A stretch of DNA of 64,000 bases from assembly GCF_041428715.1 (NCBI RefSeq), contig NZ_CP155572.1. The stretch is one strand, 5' to 3'. Positions within the stretch are counted from its first letter, which is position 1. Every line of letters begins with the position of its first letter. Source of the DNA: Sporomusa malonica (GTDB lineage: Bacteria > Bacillota > Negativicutes > Sporomusales > Sporomusaceae). The notes under the pieces are model-generated. The model made no database searches and had not been told where the DNA came from. It saw nothing but the letters and a program-made list of their open reading frames with translations. The position numbers and the translations under genes were made by a program. Positions 15,166 to 23,270 of this stretch are shown here, piece by piece.

Positions 15166-16053
15166 ATGAATATTTGTATTATCGTGTTTAGCCCTTCTGG
15201 TCATACACTGCAAGCTGCGGAAATGATAAAGGCGGCGATGGAAGAACAGGCGATGCAGGTGCAGTTGTTAAATATTACTGGACAAAAGGAAGTTTTTAAG
15301 AACAACAATTTAAGAGGATTTCTGCTGGAAAACGTAAATCGACATGATGTGCTTTGTGTTGGCGGGCCGGTGTATGCCGGTCACCTGGAAGGTAATGCGC
15401 GAAAAGTGATAAAGACATTGCCTGATCCGGATGAGCATTGGGGGAAACTCGCCATTCCCTTTATCACATACGGCGGATTGCACAGCAGTGTATCGCTGCA
15501 AGAAGCCGGAGCGTTGTTTCACGCTGGCAGACGAATTAATATTATGGGAGTAAAAATGGCTTCTTTTCACTCGTTGTCGCAGAACCTGCTGCCTTACAAA
15601 ATTAATGAAGGTAAACCCGGTTCGGAAGAAGAAATTGTTGCAAGGGAGATGGCGCGCCGGCTAAAGCAGTTGAGCAGCCAATGCAAGTGGGACGATGTCA
15701 GACGGTCATTTGGGTATGCTTCATTGCTGCATAAAGTCGTACTGAAGTTCTTAGACCAGGATTACTTTCACGGCAAGTATCGTACAGTTCGCGCCAATCC
15801 GGAAGTATGCAACGGTTGTGGAATTTGCCAAAAATTTTGTCCGGTCAACCTTATTGAAATTGTTGGGCAAAAAGCCGTCAGGGTAGATAACGGTAGCTAT
15901 TGCCTGCTGTGCGCCGAATGCTATCACCACTGCCCGCGTAACGCCGTAGTGCACGACTTTGTTGAACAAAAGATAACTAAAAAACTAAACGACGAAAAAG
16001 ATAAGTATCATGAAATTCCTCAGTCGGCAGTGTATCCTATTGTTTCGCTATGA
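15166..16053 (+). CDS. EFR1-type flavodoxin/4Fe-4S ferredoxin fusion protein
   Basis: Cytoplasmic electron-transfer protein. The N-terminal 160 residues form a flavodoxin-like fold (start MNICIIVFSPSGHT, then CVGGPVYAGH), and residues about 205-255 carry two [4Fe-4S] sites: CNGCGICQKFC followed by P, and CLLCAECYHHC followed by P. A helical linker joins them. Strong AAGAGG precedes ATG 15166. It is the last gene of the MarR-controlled permease operon, so it probably feeds electrons to a reaction on the compound handled by the cluster, but no partner reductase is present in the window. Confidence 0.85.
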   Translation: MNICIIVFSPSGHTLQAAEMIKAAMEEQAMQVQLLNITGQKEVFKNNNLRGFLLENVNRHDVLCVGGPVYAGHLEGNARKVIKTLPDPDEHWGKLAIPFITYGGLHSSVSLQEAGALFHAGRRINIMGVKMASFHSLSQNLLPYKINEGKPGSEEEIVAREMARRLKQLSSQCKWDDVRRSFGYASLLHKVVLKFLDQDYFHGKYRTVRANPEVCNGCGICQKFCPVNLIEIVGQKAVRVDNGSYCLLCAECYHHCPRNAVVHDFVEQKITKKLNDEKDKYHEIPQSAVYPIVSL

Positions 16054-16141
16054 TCAGGTATGATCGGCGGTAGTTTACCATTGGAGAACATTTTACTATT
16101 TGAACGGTCTGAAAGGAATTGAGAAAAAAATAACGTTCACT

Positions 16142-16173
16142 AATCATGTGGTTTCACGACTGCATGATTTTTT
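16142..16173 (+). terminator. Terminator of the permease/ferredoxin operon
   Basis: Arms AATCATGTGGT and ACTGCATGATT (11 pairs, two G-T wobbles) around loop TTCACG, followed by a T run. Confidence 0.75.
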
Positions 16174-16320
16174 GTGAGGTGAACTTGGCATTGGGTGGAG
16201 TGATAAAGGGACATTTTTGCACGCTACCAAAAGGATTGGCTAAGAGTATTATATCGTACAGATATCGGCCGAAGAGAAATCAATGAAGACTATAAAAATA
16301 AATTGTATTAAAAATTGAAT

Positions 16321-16342
16321 GTGAGCCTTCGGGCTCTTTTTT
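16321..16342 (+). terminator. Short terminator
   Basis: GAGCC-ttcg-GGCTC followed by TTTTTT. No intact gene ends just before it, only the start-less frame ending near 16309. Confidence 0.7.
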
Positions 16343-16463
16343 CCTATGTTGTATAGTCATTGTTAGATTATTTCAAAAGGCATAATCTTCCCGAGGATAC
16401 CTGTCAATTTACCTATAGGGCAGGTATTTTTCCCTTTTTGTCCAATACTTTAGATAAGAAAAG

Positions 16464-16549
16464 CGAGATTGCCTCACTGTGCTCATAATGACGGAATGTG
16501 AGAGGACGTAACCTTCTCCGGTCATTGCGAGCGCCAGTGTGGCAAGCTC
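16464..16549. repeat. Hairpin repeat element of the GTCATTGCGAGC family
   Basis: Arms at 16464-16493 and 16519-16549 pair over about 30 bases with few mismatches (GAGATTGCCTCACTGTGCTC against GAGCGCCAGTGTGGCAAGCTC), with a small inner hairpin (GAGAGG / CCTTCTC). It lacks a gene. The GTCATTGCGAGC core is common in dispersed palindromic repeats of many bacteria. It ends 25 bases before the alcohol dehydrogenase start, so it would fold in that mRNA leader. Confidence 0.7.
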
Positions 16550-16574
16550 ACTCCCGCGAAAAGGAGAAGATAAA

Positions 16575-17717
16575 ATGAAAAAACTAATGTTAGGCGGCCA
16601 GGCTATTATTACCGGTCGCGGCTCAATTGCTGAACTTAAAGAGATTAAGGCCAGCCGGGCTTTCATTGTCACTGGTGGCAGTGCTATGCAGACAAGTGGT
16701 GTTATCGCTAAAATAGAGTCAACTCTTGCTGATATAGGGTGCAGCACATCTGTTTATGGTGGCATTGGCAAAAATCCTGATACTCAGGCTGTACTTGACG
16801 GGCTGGCTAAAATGCGCGAATTTGCACCTGACTTATTGGTTGCCGTAGGGGGAGGATCGCCGATTGATGCCGCCAAAGTCATGGGCTTATTTTATGAATA
16901 TCCTGAGCTGGATTTCGCCAAAGCGCAGGCAGGTGACTTGCCGACTGTTCGTAAAAGTTTAAAGTTTGTTGCCATTCCATCAACCTCAGGTACCGGGGCC
17001 GAGGTAACCAAGGCGGCTGTAATTACTTTCCGCGAGCTTGAACTCAAGATAGGTCTTAAGACTCCGGCCTTCATTCCTGATGTTGCCATCCTTGACGCAG
17101 ATATTACTATGACAATGCCGGACAATGTTGTTGCCGAAACAGGGTTGGATGCACTTACTCATGCTGTCGAAGGCTATATGAATAACAATCTGGATGACTT
17201 TACCGAAGTGCTGGCTAAGGGGGCAGTCGTTGGACTTTTTACCTGGCTGCCTGTGTCGTATAACGACAAAACCATCGAGAGCAGGGAAAAGGTTCATCAT
17301 TATCAGTGTATGGCCGGTCTGGCTTTTGACAATGCCGGCTTAGGCATGGCACATGGTATTTCTCACGCACTTGGCGGCCGGTTTGATCTGGGGCATGGTC
17401 TGCTAAACGCCATTGCGTTGCCCTATGCGCTTGAGTTTAATACTCAAAATCAGCAGGTAGCCGCTCGGCTGGACGAGCTGGCCCGGAGTATTGGGCGTAA
17501 TGGCAGCCGAGAGTTTATTGCTGCTGTGAGAGAACTTAATCAAATGATGGATATTCCTGCTGGCCTTGAACAAGCTGGTGTTAGCCGCGCAGCATTAGAT
17601 AGCGGTTTTACCAGTTTAATTGACAATTGTCTCAAAGGGTCTACTCGTGTTAATCCGGTACCGGTACAGGCTGAACAAATGGCTGAAGTACTTAACCGGA
17701 TGTATCGCGGGGAGTAG
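16575..17717 (+). CDS. Iron-containing alcohol dehydrogenase
   Basis: Group III (Fe-dependent) NAD(P)-linked alcohol/aldehyde oxidoreductase, 380 residues, cytoplasmic. Seen: the nucleotide site VGGGSPIDAAK (about 95-105), PSTSGTGAEVTKAAVI, and metal ligands in LDALTHAVEGYM, GMAHGISHALGGRFDLGHG. AAGGAGAAG precedes ATG 16575; an in-frame extension to 16539 would run into the upstream repeat and has no ribosome site. Monocistronic by context. Substrate cannot be assigned: butanol, propanediol and lactaldehyde-type reductases share these motifs. Confidence 0.94.
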   Translation: MKKLMLGGQAIITGRGSIAELKEIKASRAFIVTGGSAMQTSGVIAKIESTLADIGCSTSVYGGIGKNPDTQAVLDGLAKMREFAPDLLVAVGGGSPIDAAKVMGLFYEYPELDFAKAQAGDLPTVRKSLKFVAIPSTSGTGAEVTKAAVITFRELELKIGLKTPAFIPDVAILDADITMTMPDNVVAETGLDALTHAVEGYMNNNLDDFTEVLAKGAVVGLFTWLPVSYNDKTIESREKVHHYQCMAGLAFDNAGLGMAHGISHALGGRFDLGHGLLNAIALPYALEFNTQNQQVAARLDELARSIGRNGSREFIAAVRELNQMMDIPAGLEQAGVSRAALDSGFTSLIDNCLKGSTRVNPVPVQAEQMAEVLNRMYRGE

Positions 17718-17820
17718 CTTTTTGCAATTTTAACCAGCAGGAAGATTGTTAGCGGCAGCGAATTTATTAGGAATGCCACTTACTGCGTGGACATAACCAT
17801 AGGAAAGGCAGGGGTGAACT

Positions 17821-19776
17821 ATGTCTGATAAATACCGCCAGATTTTTCTTGCTGCTAATGATGCTATATTTATTGAAGCGCTGGATGGCCGGATACTTGA
17901 TGCTAACCCTGCGGCTTGTGAGTTGTTAGGATATACGTATGATGAATTAACAAAAATGAAGGTTGCTGACATTGTACCACCTGAATTTATAGATAATATG
18001 CCAATTGAGCAGGTATCACTGAAAAAACGAAAACCTGGTGACCGCTGGTTTTGCTGCGAGAATCTCCGGAAAGACGGCACACGGGTAGCTGTCGATGTCA
18101 AGGTTCGTCCGTTTGAGATGAACGGCGAGCTGTGTGTTGTCGCTATTGTCAGGGATATCAGCGAGCTAAAACAGGCTGAGGCTAATATATTCCGCCAGAA
18201 TATGTATTTGACAGCGCTGCATGATACAACGCTTACACTTATGAATCATCTTGATATTCGGGCATTGCTTGAAAGCATGGTGGGGCGAGCTGGCGAACTT
18301 GTGGGTACCAGGAACGGATTTGTTGCTCTTGTTGACGAAGTATCAGGAAATTTTATCCTGAAAGTGACTGCCGGGTTTTATAGCCGTCATGTCGGTATGG
18401 TTGTTATTCCAGGTGAAGGGGTTATGGGGCAGGTTGTCACTAGTGGAGAGCCCTGTATTGTCAATCAATATGCACTCTGGCCCTACCGCAAACAAGGGCG
18501 TGATTACGATATGCTTAACGCCGTGATTGGTATGCCGCTCAAGAATGGCGACAACCTAGTGGGCGTTATTGGGCTGGCCTATGATGAACCGAAAGAGTTT
18601 GGGGCAGCGGAAGTTGCTGTGCTGAGTCGTTTTGCTGATTTAGCGTCAATCGCCCTGGCTAACGCAACGCTGTATACCGCGTTGCAGCAGGAATTGGCTG
18701 AGCGCAGGCAGATTGAGAAAAAACTGAGATATATGAGTTACTATGATGGACTCACTGGGTTATATAATAGAACCTTCTTTAAACAGGAAATGAGGCGTCT
18801 TGAAGGTGCTGGTCAAAAGCCGGTAGCTATTATTTTGTGTGATGTGGATGGTCTTAAACTGATTAATGATACATTAGGCCATGAGATGGGCGATTTGCTC
18901 CTTGATGCCGTTGCCACTGTCCTTAAAGCCAGTGTGCGGTCCAGTGATGTTGTAGCTAGAATTGGCGGTGATGAATTTGCCATTCTATTACCACAGGCAG
19001 ATGGCAAACAGGTTGGGAGTATTTGCTCACGGATACGCAGTGCTGTTGACATGTATAACGCCGAGCATCTGGAATTGCCGCTGAGTATGTCCATTGGGTA
19101 TGCTGTAGCCGAGGCTGGTATGGCTAATGCTGCACCCATGAATGAGTTGTTCCGGGAAGCTGATGACAATATGTACAGGGAAAAACTGCACCGGAGTCGC
19201 ACCACTCGCAGTGCCATTGTCAAAGCGCTGTTAAAAGCACTGGAGGCTCGTGATTTTATTACAGAGGGTCATGGCGACCGGATGCAGGAATGGATGGCGG
19301 AATTAGCTGCAGCGCTTAAGCTGTCTGAACGCCGGACAGGCGATCTCAAATTGCTGGCTCAATTTCATGATATCGGCAAAGTGGGTATTCCTGACCGGAT
19401 ATTATTTAAACCAGGCCAGCTGACACCTGAGGAGCATATCGAGGTACAGCGGCATGCCGATATTGGCTACCGGATTGCTCAGTCGATTTCTGACCTTATT
19501 CCTATTGCTGACTTCATACTGAAACACCATGAGCGGTGGGATGGCAGCGGTTACCCGATTGGACTCAGAGGCAGCGAAATCCCGCTGGAGTGCCGGATGT
19601 TGGCGATTGTCGACGCCTATGATGCTATGACCAGTGACCGGCCATATCGTAAAGCCCTGAACCCTGCCGTTGCTGCCGCTGAGCTAAAGCAGCAGGCTGG
19701 CAATCAGTTTGATCCTGATCTTACCGCTATATTTTGTGAGATCGTTGAAAGACGTTACAGGGGGGACTGCGCTTGA
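17821..19776 (+). CDS. PAS-GAF-GGDEF-HD-GYP cyclic di-GMP signalling protein
   Basis: Cytoplasmic, 651 residues, no membrane helix. Order: PAS (about 1-120, IFIEALDGRILDANPAA), GAF (about 140-285), GGDEF (about 300-455, intact GGDEF at 382-386, start YDGLTGLYNRTFF) and HD-GYP (about 465-650, His516-Asp517 in HDIGKVGIPD and GYP at 577-579). Both the cyclase and phosphodiesterase signatures look intact, so it could both make and degrade c-di-GMP, with PAS and GAF setting the balance. GCAGGGGTG precedes ATG 17821. It overlaps addB by 4 bases (TTGA). Confidence 0.94.
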   Translation: MSDKYRQIFLAANDAIFIEALDGRILDANPAACELLGYTYDELTKMKVADIVPPEFIDNMPIEQVSLKKRKPGDRWFCCENLRKDGTRVAVDVKVRPFEMNGELCVVAIVRDISELKQAEANIFRQNMYLTALHDTTLTLMNHLDIRALLESMVGRAGELVGTRNGFVALVDEVSGNFILKVTAGFYSRHVGMVVIPGEGVMGQVVTSGEPCIVNQYALWPYRKQGRDYDMLNAVIGMPLKNGDNLVGVIGLAYDEPKEFGAAEVAVLSRFADLASIALANATLYTALQQELAERRQIEKKLRYMSYYDGLTGLYNRTFFKQEMRRLEGAGQKPVAIILCDVDGLKLINDTLGHEMGDLLLDAVATVLKASVRSSDVVARIGGDEFAILLPQADGKQVGSICSRIRSAVDMYNAEHLELPLSMSIGYAVAEAGMANAAPMNELFREADDNMYREKLHRSRTTRSAIVKALLKALEARDFITEGHGDRMQEWMAELAAALKLSERRTGDLKLLAQFHDIGKVGIPDRILFKPGQLTPEEHIEVQRHADIGYRIAQSISDLIPIADFILKHHERWDGSGYPIGLRGSEIPLECRMLAIVDAYDAMTSDRPYRKALNPAVAAAELKQQAGNQFDPDLTAIFCEIVERRYRGDCA

Positions 19777-22700
19777 CACTTAGACTGATTTTGGGCCGGG
19801 CTGGCTATGGCAAGACCTGGCAGTGCTTTGATGAAGTTTTATCCCGGCTGGCCAAATCGCCTGATGGCCGGCCTCTTATTTTTATTGTGCCAGAACAAGC
19901 TACCTATGAAGTAGAGCGGGCTTTGGCTTCTGCCTGCCACGCGGATGGTTTTGTCCGTGCTCATGTCCTGGGGTTTCGCCGACTGGCACACCGGGTGCTG
20001 AATGAGACTGGCGGTGCTGCCAGACCCCATATCTCTGAATTGGGTAAACGCATGGTATTTAGCCGTCTATTGATGGAGAACAAAAATAATCTAAAGCTAT
20101 TGACGCGGGCTGCATCAGAAAGAAGCTTTGCCGAAACGATTGAAGGCGTGGTCAAAGAGTTTAAAGCGTACGGGATTGGGCCAGCGGCTCTTGCCGCTAT
20201 GGCTGGCGATGAGGAGCAGCTGGGCAGCCTGGCGCTGGCTGGGAAAATCCACGACTTGGCTCTGCTCTACCAGGGGTTTGAAGACTTTCTGGCAGGGCGG
20301 TATATTGACCCTGAGGATTATCTCAGTCTATTGGCTGAAAAGATTGCTGAATCTGACCTATTGAGCCAAGCCGAGATATGGATAGACGGCTTTACCTGGT
20401 TTACACCCCAGGAATATGCCGTGGTGGAGGCCTTGCTGAAAGCGGCTTACGCCGTAACTGTCACTATCTGCCTGGAGCAGCCGGATAACCCCGTCAATGC
20501 CAGAGAGGAAGCGTTGTTTCACCGCCAGTGGGAAACCTATGTGAAGTTAAAAAAACTGGCTTCAGTGTTAAACGTTCCGGTTACTCAGCAAGAACTTGTG
20601 ATCCCGCACCGCTTTGAAAAGCCTATATTGGCGGCCATTGAACAGCAGTTTTTTGGTGGCCGGAAACCCGGCTTCACGGAGGAAGACAAGAATACCGGGT
20701 TTACGCTGGCTGAGGCGGCCAACCGCCGGATAGAGGTTGAGGCTATCGCCCGCGAAATCATTCGGTTAAGCCGTGAAGAGAACTTACGGTGGCGGGATAT
20801 GGCTATTCTAATTCGTGATGTGGACAGCTATGCCGAGTTAATGGCTACCGTTCTGGCTGACTATAATATCCCGTTTTTTAGCGATAATAACCGTCCGGCA
20901 GTGCATCATCCGCTGGCTGAGCTGGTGCGGTCTGCCCTTGAGGTTATATTGGAAAAATGGAGTTATGAGCCGGTGTTTCGCTGTCTTAAGACCGATTTGT
21001 TCCCCGTAACCAGGGATGAAGTCGATGTGTTGGAAAACTACTGCCTGGAATTTGGTATTCGCGGCTCACGGTGGACTAACCCCGAGGCCTGGGCTTTCCG
21101 CCGTCGCTATTCATTGGCTGAGGATGAATGGGCCGGTGATGAGCTCAGTGCAGCAGAGCAGGAGCAGTTAGGCCGCATCAACCACATTCGCCAGCAGAGT
21201 ACTTGGGAACTGGTCAGACTAGCCGGCCGGTTGACGCCGGCTGTACGCCAGGGCCTGCAACCGATAGAATTGGTACAGCCGGTTTACGAGTTTCTGCTGC
21301 AGTTAGAGGTGCCGGATAAACTTGAGGCCTGGGCGGCTGCCGCCGAGGCAGCTGGTGACTTGGAACAGGCCCGCGAACACAGACAGATGTGGGCCAAGGT
21401 TGTTGAATTGTTAGACCAGATTGTCGATACCTTTGCTGAGCAGCCCTTGACGCTTGAGGATTTTACCGCTATTATCAGTGAAGGTCTGGAAGGAACCAAA
21501 CTCAGCCTGATTCCGCCTGGCCTTGATTATGTTACAATCGCTGCGCTGGAACGAACCAGACGGCTTAAGATAAAAGCAGCCTTTGTTCCTGGTGCAAGTG
21601 ATGGCAGTCTGCCGCGACGCAGGCGGGAAGAAGGGCTATTGACAGACAGTGAACGGGCGTTGTTAACCTCGCTGGGGCTTGAACTGGGCGGGGGGGCAGC
21701 AGCCGATACCTTTGCCGAGCAGTTTTTAGTATATACTGCGTTAACCCGAGCCAGCAGGAGTCTCTGGGTGAGTTATCCGCTGGCTGATGCTGAAGGCAAA
21801 GCCTTGGGGCCGTCTATGATCGTGAGACGGTTAAAAGAAATTACAGGTGCAAAAGTAAAGGCCTTACCGGTTGAACCGCCGCCAGGGCGGGAAGCCGAAT
21901 ATCTTGCCAGACCAAAGCGAGCTTTGGCGGCGCTTGCTGGTGCGCTTAGGCTGTACAAGCATACCGGACACATCAGTTCTGCTTGGTGGGATGTATATAA
22001 CTGGGCACTGGCAGACGAAGGTCAACGTGTCCAGCTGCATGCTGCGCTAGCCGGATTGTTTCATCATAACCAGCTGGAGCCATTACAACCAGGCCTGCCA
22101 GGCCGTTTGTATCTAAAAAACGGCGTGCTGCGGGGCAGTGTCACCAGGTTTGAAGCCTTTCGCGCCTGTCCGTTTAAGCATTTCGCTCAGTATGGGCTGG
22201 GGCTCAAAGAGCGGGCTGTATATCAGCTGAAAGCGCCTGATTTAGGGCAGTTTCTGCATGCGGTGCTTAAGCAGTTTGGCGACAGACTGACAGAGGGCGG
22301 CCAAAGCTGGGGTGATGTTACTCAGTCGCAAATCGGCGATATGTGTACCGGTATTGTGGCTGAATTGGCACCTAAACTGCAAAATGAGATACTGCTGAGC
22401 AGCAAGCAGCACGAACACTTGGTTACAAGGCTGACTAGGCGGGCTGTCCGGGCGGTAAGCCGGTTGGCTGCCTGGGCGCAGGTGAGTAAGTTTAAGCCGC
22501 TGGCCTTAGAACAGGCCTTCGGGCGAGGCCAGGGAGCGCTGCCGCCGCTGTCATTTCCACTGCCTGCGGGGATGCTGGAAGTGGCCGGACAGATTGACCG
22601 CTTGGATGTAGGCGAGCATGAGGGGCACAAGTATGCGCTTGTTATTGACTACAAATCAGGCGGGGCCTGGCTTAGTCTGGCAGAGGTATACTATGGACTT

Positions 22701-23270
22701 AAACTGCAGCTCTTAACCTACCTGCTGGTAGCGGTCAGCAGACAGGAGGGGCCTAACGCCTGCCTGCCTGCCGGTGTGCTGTATTACTTTTTGAAAAACC
22801 CAATGGTATCAGGAGCCACCCTGAAAACCCCTGAACAAATCGAGAAAGAGCTAAATGGCAAGCTCAAAATGCCAGGTTGGCTGCTGGCTGATGTCAATCT
22901 GGCCGGACTGCTTGATGAAACAATTGACGGTTGGTCAGAGTTTTTCAGAATTGCCCTTGGCAAAAATGGCTTTTACGAAAGCTGTATGGATAAGCTCAAG
23001 ACTGAGGAAGAGTTTGCACTGTTACTGAACCATGTTGAACAAGAGCTGGTGGCTGTAGCTGAGGCTATCCTGGCGGGAGAAACGGCCATAAGGCCCTTCA
23101 GACTGGATAAAGCGACTCCCTGCGGGTATTGTGCCTTTCGGCCAGTATGCCAGTTTGACCGCAATCTGCCAGAGAATGACTATCTATCACTGCCCAAAGT
23201 GGATGATCAGACTATTATGAGTGAACTGCGCCAGCGGAAAGGAGGCAAGAGTGGTGAAATGCTCCCCTGA
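19773..23270 (+). CDS. addB: ATP-dependent helicase/nuclease subunit B
   Basis: AddB partner of AddA in double-strand-break end resection (RecBCD equivalent of Firmicutes). At 1165 residues it has normal length. The N-terminus keeps a Walker A (GRAGYGKT, about 7-14), and the C-terminal RecB-type nuclease domain has the DYKSGG motif region (VIDYKSG). The four Cys of the iron-sulphur staple are present: Cys799 in RACPF, and Cys1117, Cys1120 and Cys1126 in CGYCAFRPVC. TTG 19773 overlaps the previous stop and follows AGGGGGG. It overlaps addA by 17 bases. Confidence 0.97.
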   Translation: MTLRLILGRAGYGKTWQCFDEVLSRLAKSPDGRPLIFIVPEQATYEVERALASACHADGFVRAHVLGFRRLAHRVLNETGGAARPHISELGKRMVFSRLLMENKNNLKLLTRAASERSFAETIEGVVKEFKAYGIGPAALAAMAGDEEQLGSLALAGKIHDLALLYQGFEDFLAGRYIDPEDYLSLLAEKIAESDLLSQAEIWIDGFTWFTPQEYAVVEALLKAAYAVTVTICLEQPDNPVNAREEALFHRQWETYVKLKKLASVLNVPVTQQELVIPHRFEKPILAAIEQQFFGGRKPGFTEEDKNTGFTLAEAANRRIEVEAIAREIIRLSREENLRWRDMAILIRDVDSYAELMATVLADYNIPFFSDNNRPAVHHPLAELVRSALEVILEKWSYEPVFRCLKTDLFPVTRDEVDVLENYCLEFGIRGSRWTNPEAWAFRRRYSLAEDEWAGDELSAAEQEQLGRINHIRQQSTWELVRLAGRLTPAVRQGLQPIELVQPVYEFLLQLEVPDKLEAWAAAAEAAGDLEQAREHRQMWAKVVELLDQIVDTFAEQPLTLEDFTAIISEGLEGTKLSLIPPGLDYVTIAALERTRRLKIKAAFVPGASDGSLPRRRREEGLLTDSERALLTSLGLELGGGAAADTFAEQFLVYTALTRASRSLWVSYPLADAEGKALGPSMIVRRLKEITGAKVKALPVEPPPGREAEYLARPKRALAALAGALRLYKHTGHISSAWWDVYNWALADEGQRVQLHAALAGLFHHNQLEPLQPGLPGRLYLKNGVLRGSVTRFEAFRACPFKHFAQYGLGLKERAVYQLKAPDLGQFLHAVLKQFGDRLTEGGQSWGDVTQSQIGDMCTGIVAELAPKLQNEILLSSKQHEHLVTRLTRRAVRAVSRLAAWAQVSKFKPLALEQAFGRGQGALPPLSFPLPAGMLEVAGQIDRLDVGEHEGHKYALVIDYKSGGAWLSLAEVYYGLKLQLLTYLLVAVSRQEGPNACLPAGVLYYFLKNPMVSGATLKTPEQIEKELNGKLKMPGWLLADVNLAGLLDETIDGWSEFFRIALGKNGFYESCMDKLKTEEEFALLLNHVEQELVAVAEAILAGETAIRPFRLDKATPCGYCAFRPVCQFDRNLPENDYLSLPKVDDQTIMSELRQRKGGKSGEMLP

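Larger units (their letters stand above)
16054..16574. other. Intergenic stretch before the alcohol dehydrogenase
   Basis: Besides two terminators and the inverted-repeat element listed separately, it holds a frame without start codon ending at about 16309 (reads RYQKDWLRVLYRTDIGRREI and on to a TAA). This may be the 3' remnant of a lost gene; the next terminator (16321-16342) sits where that gene would have ended. Confidence 0.35.
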
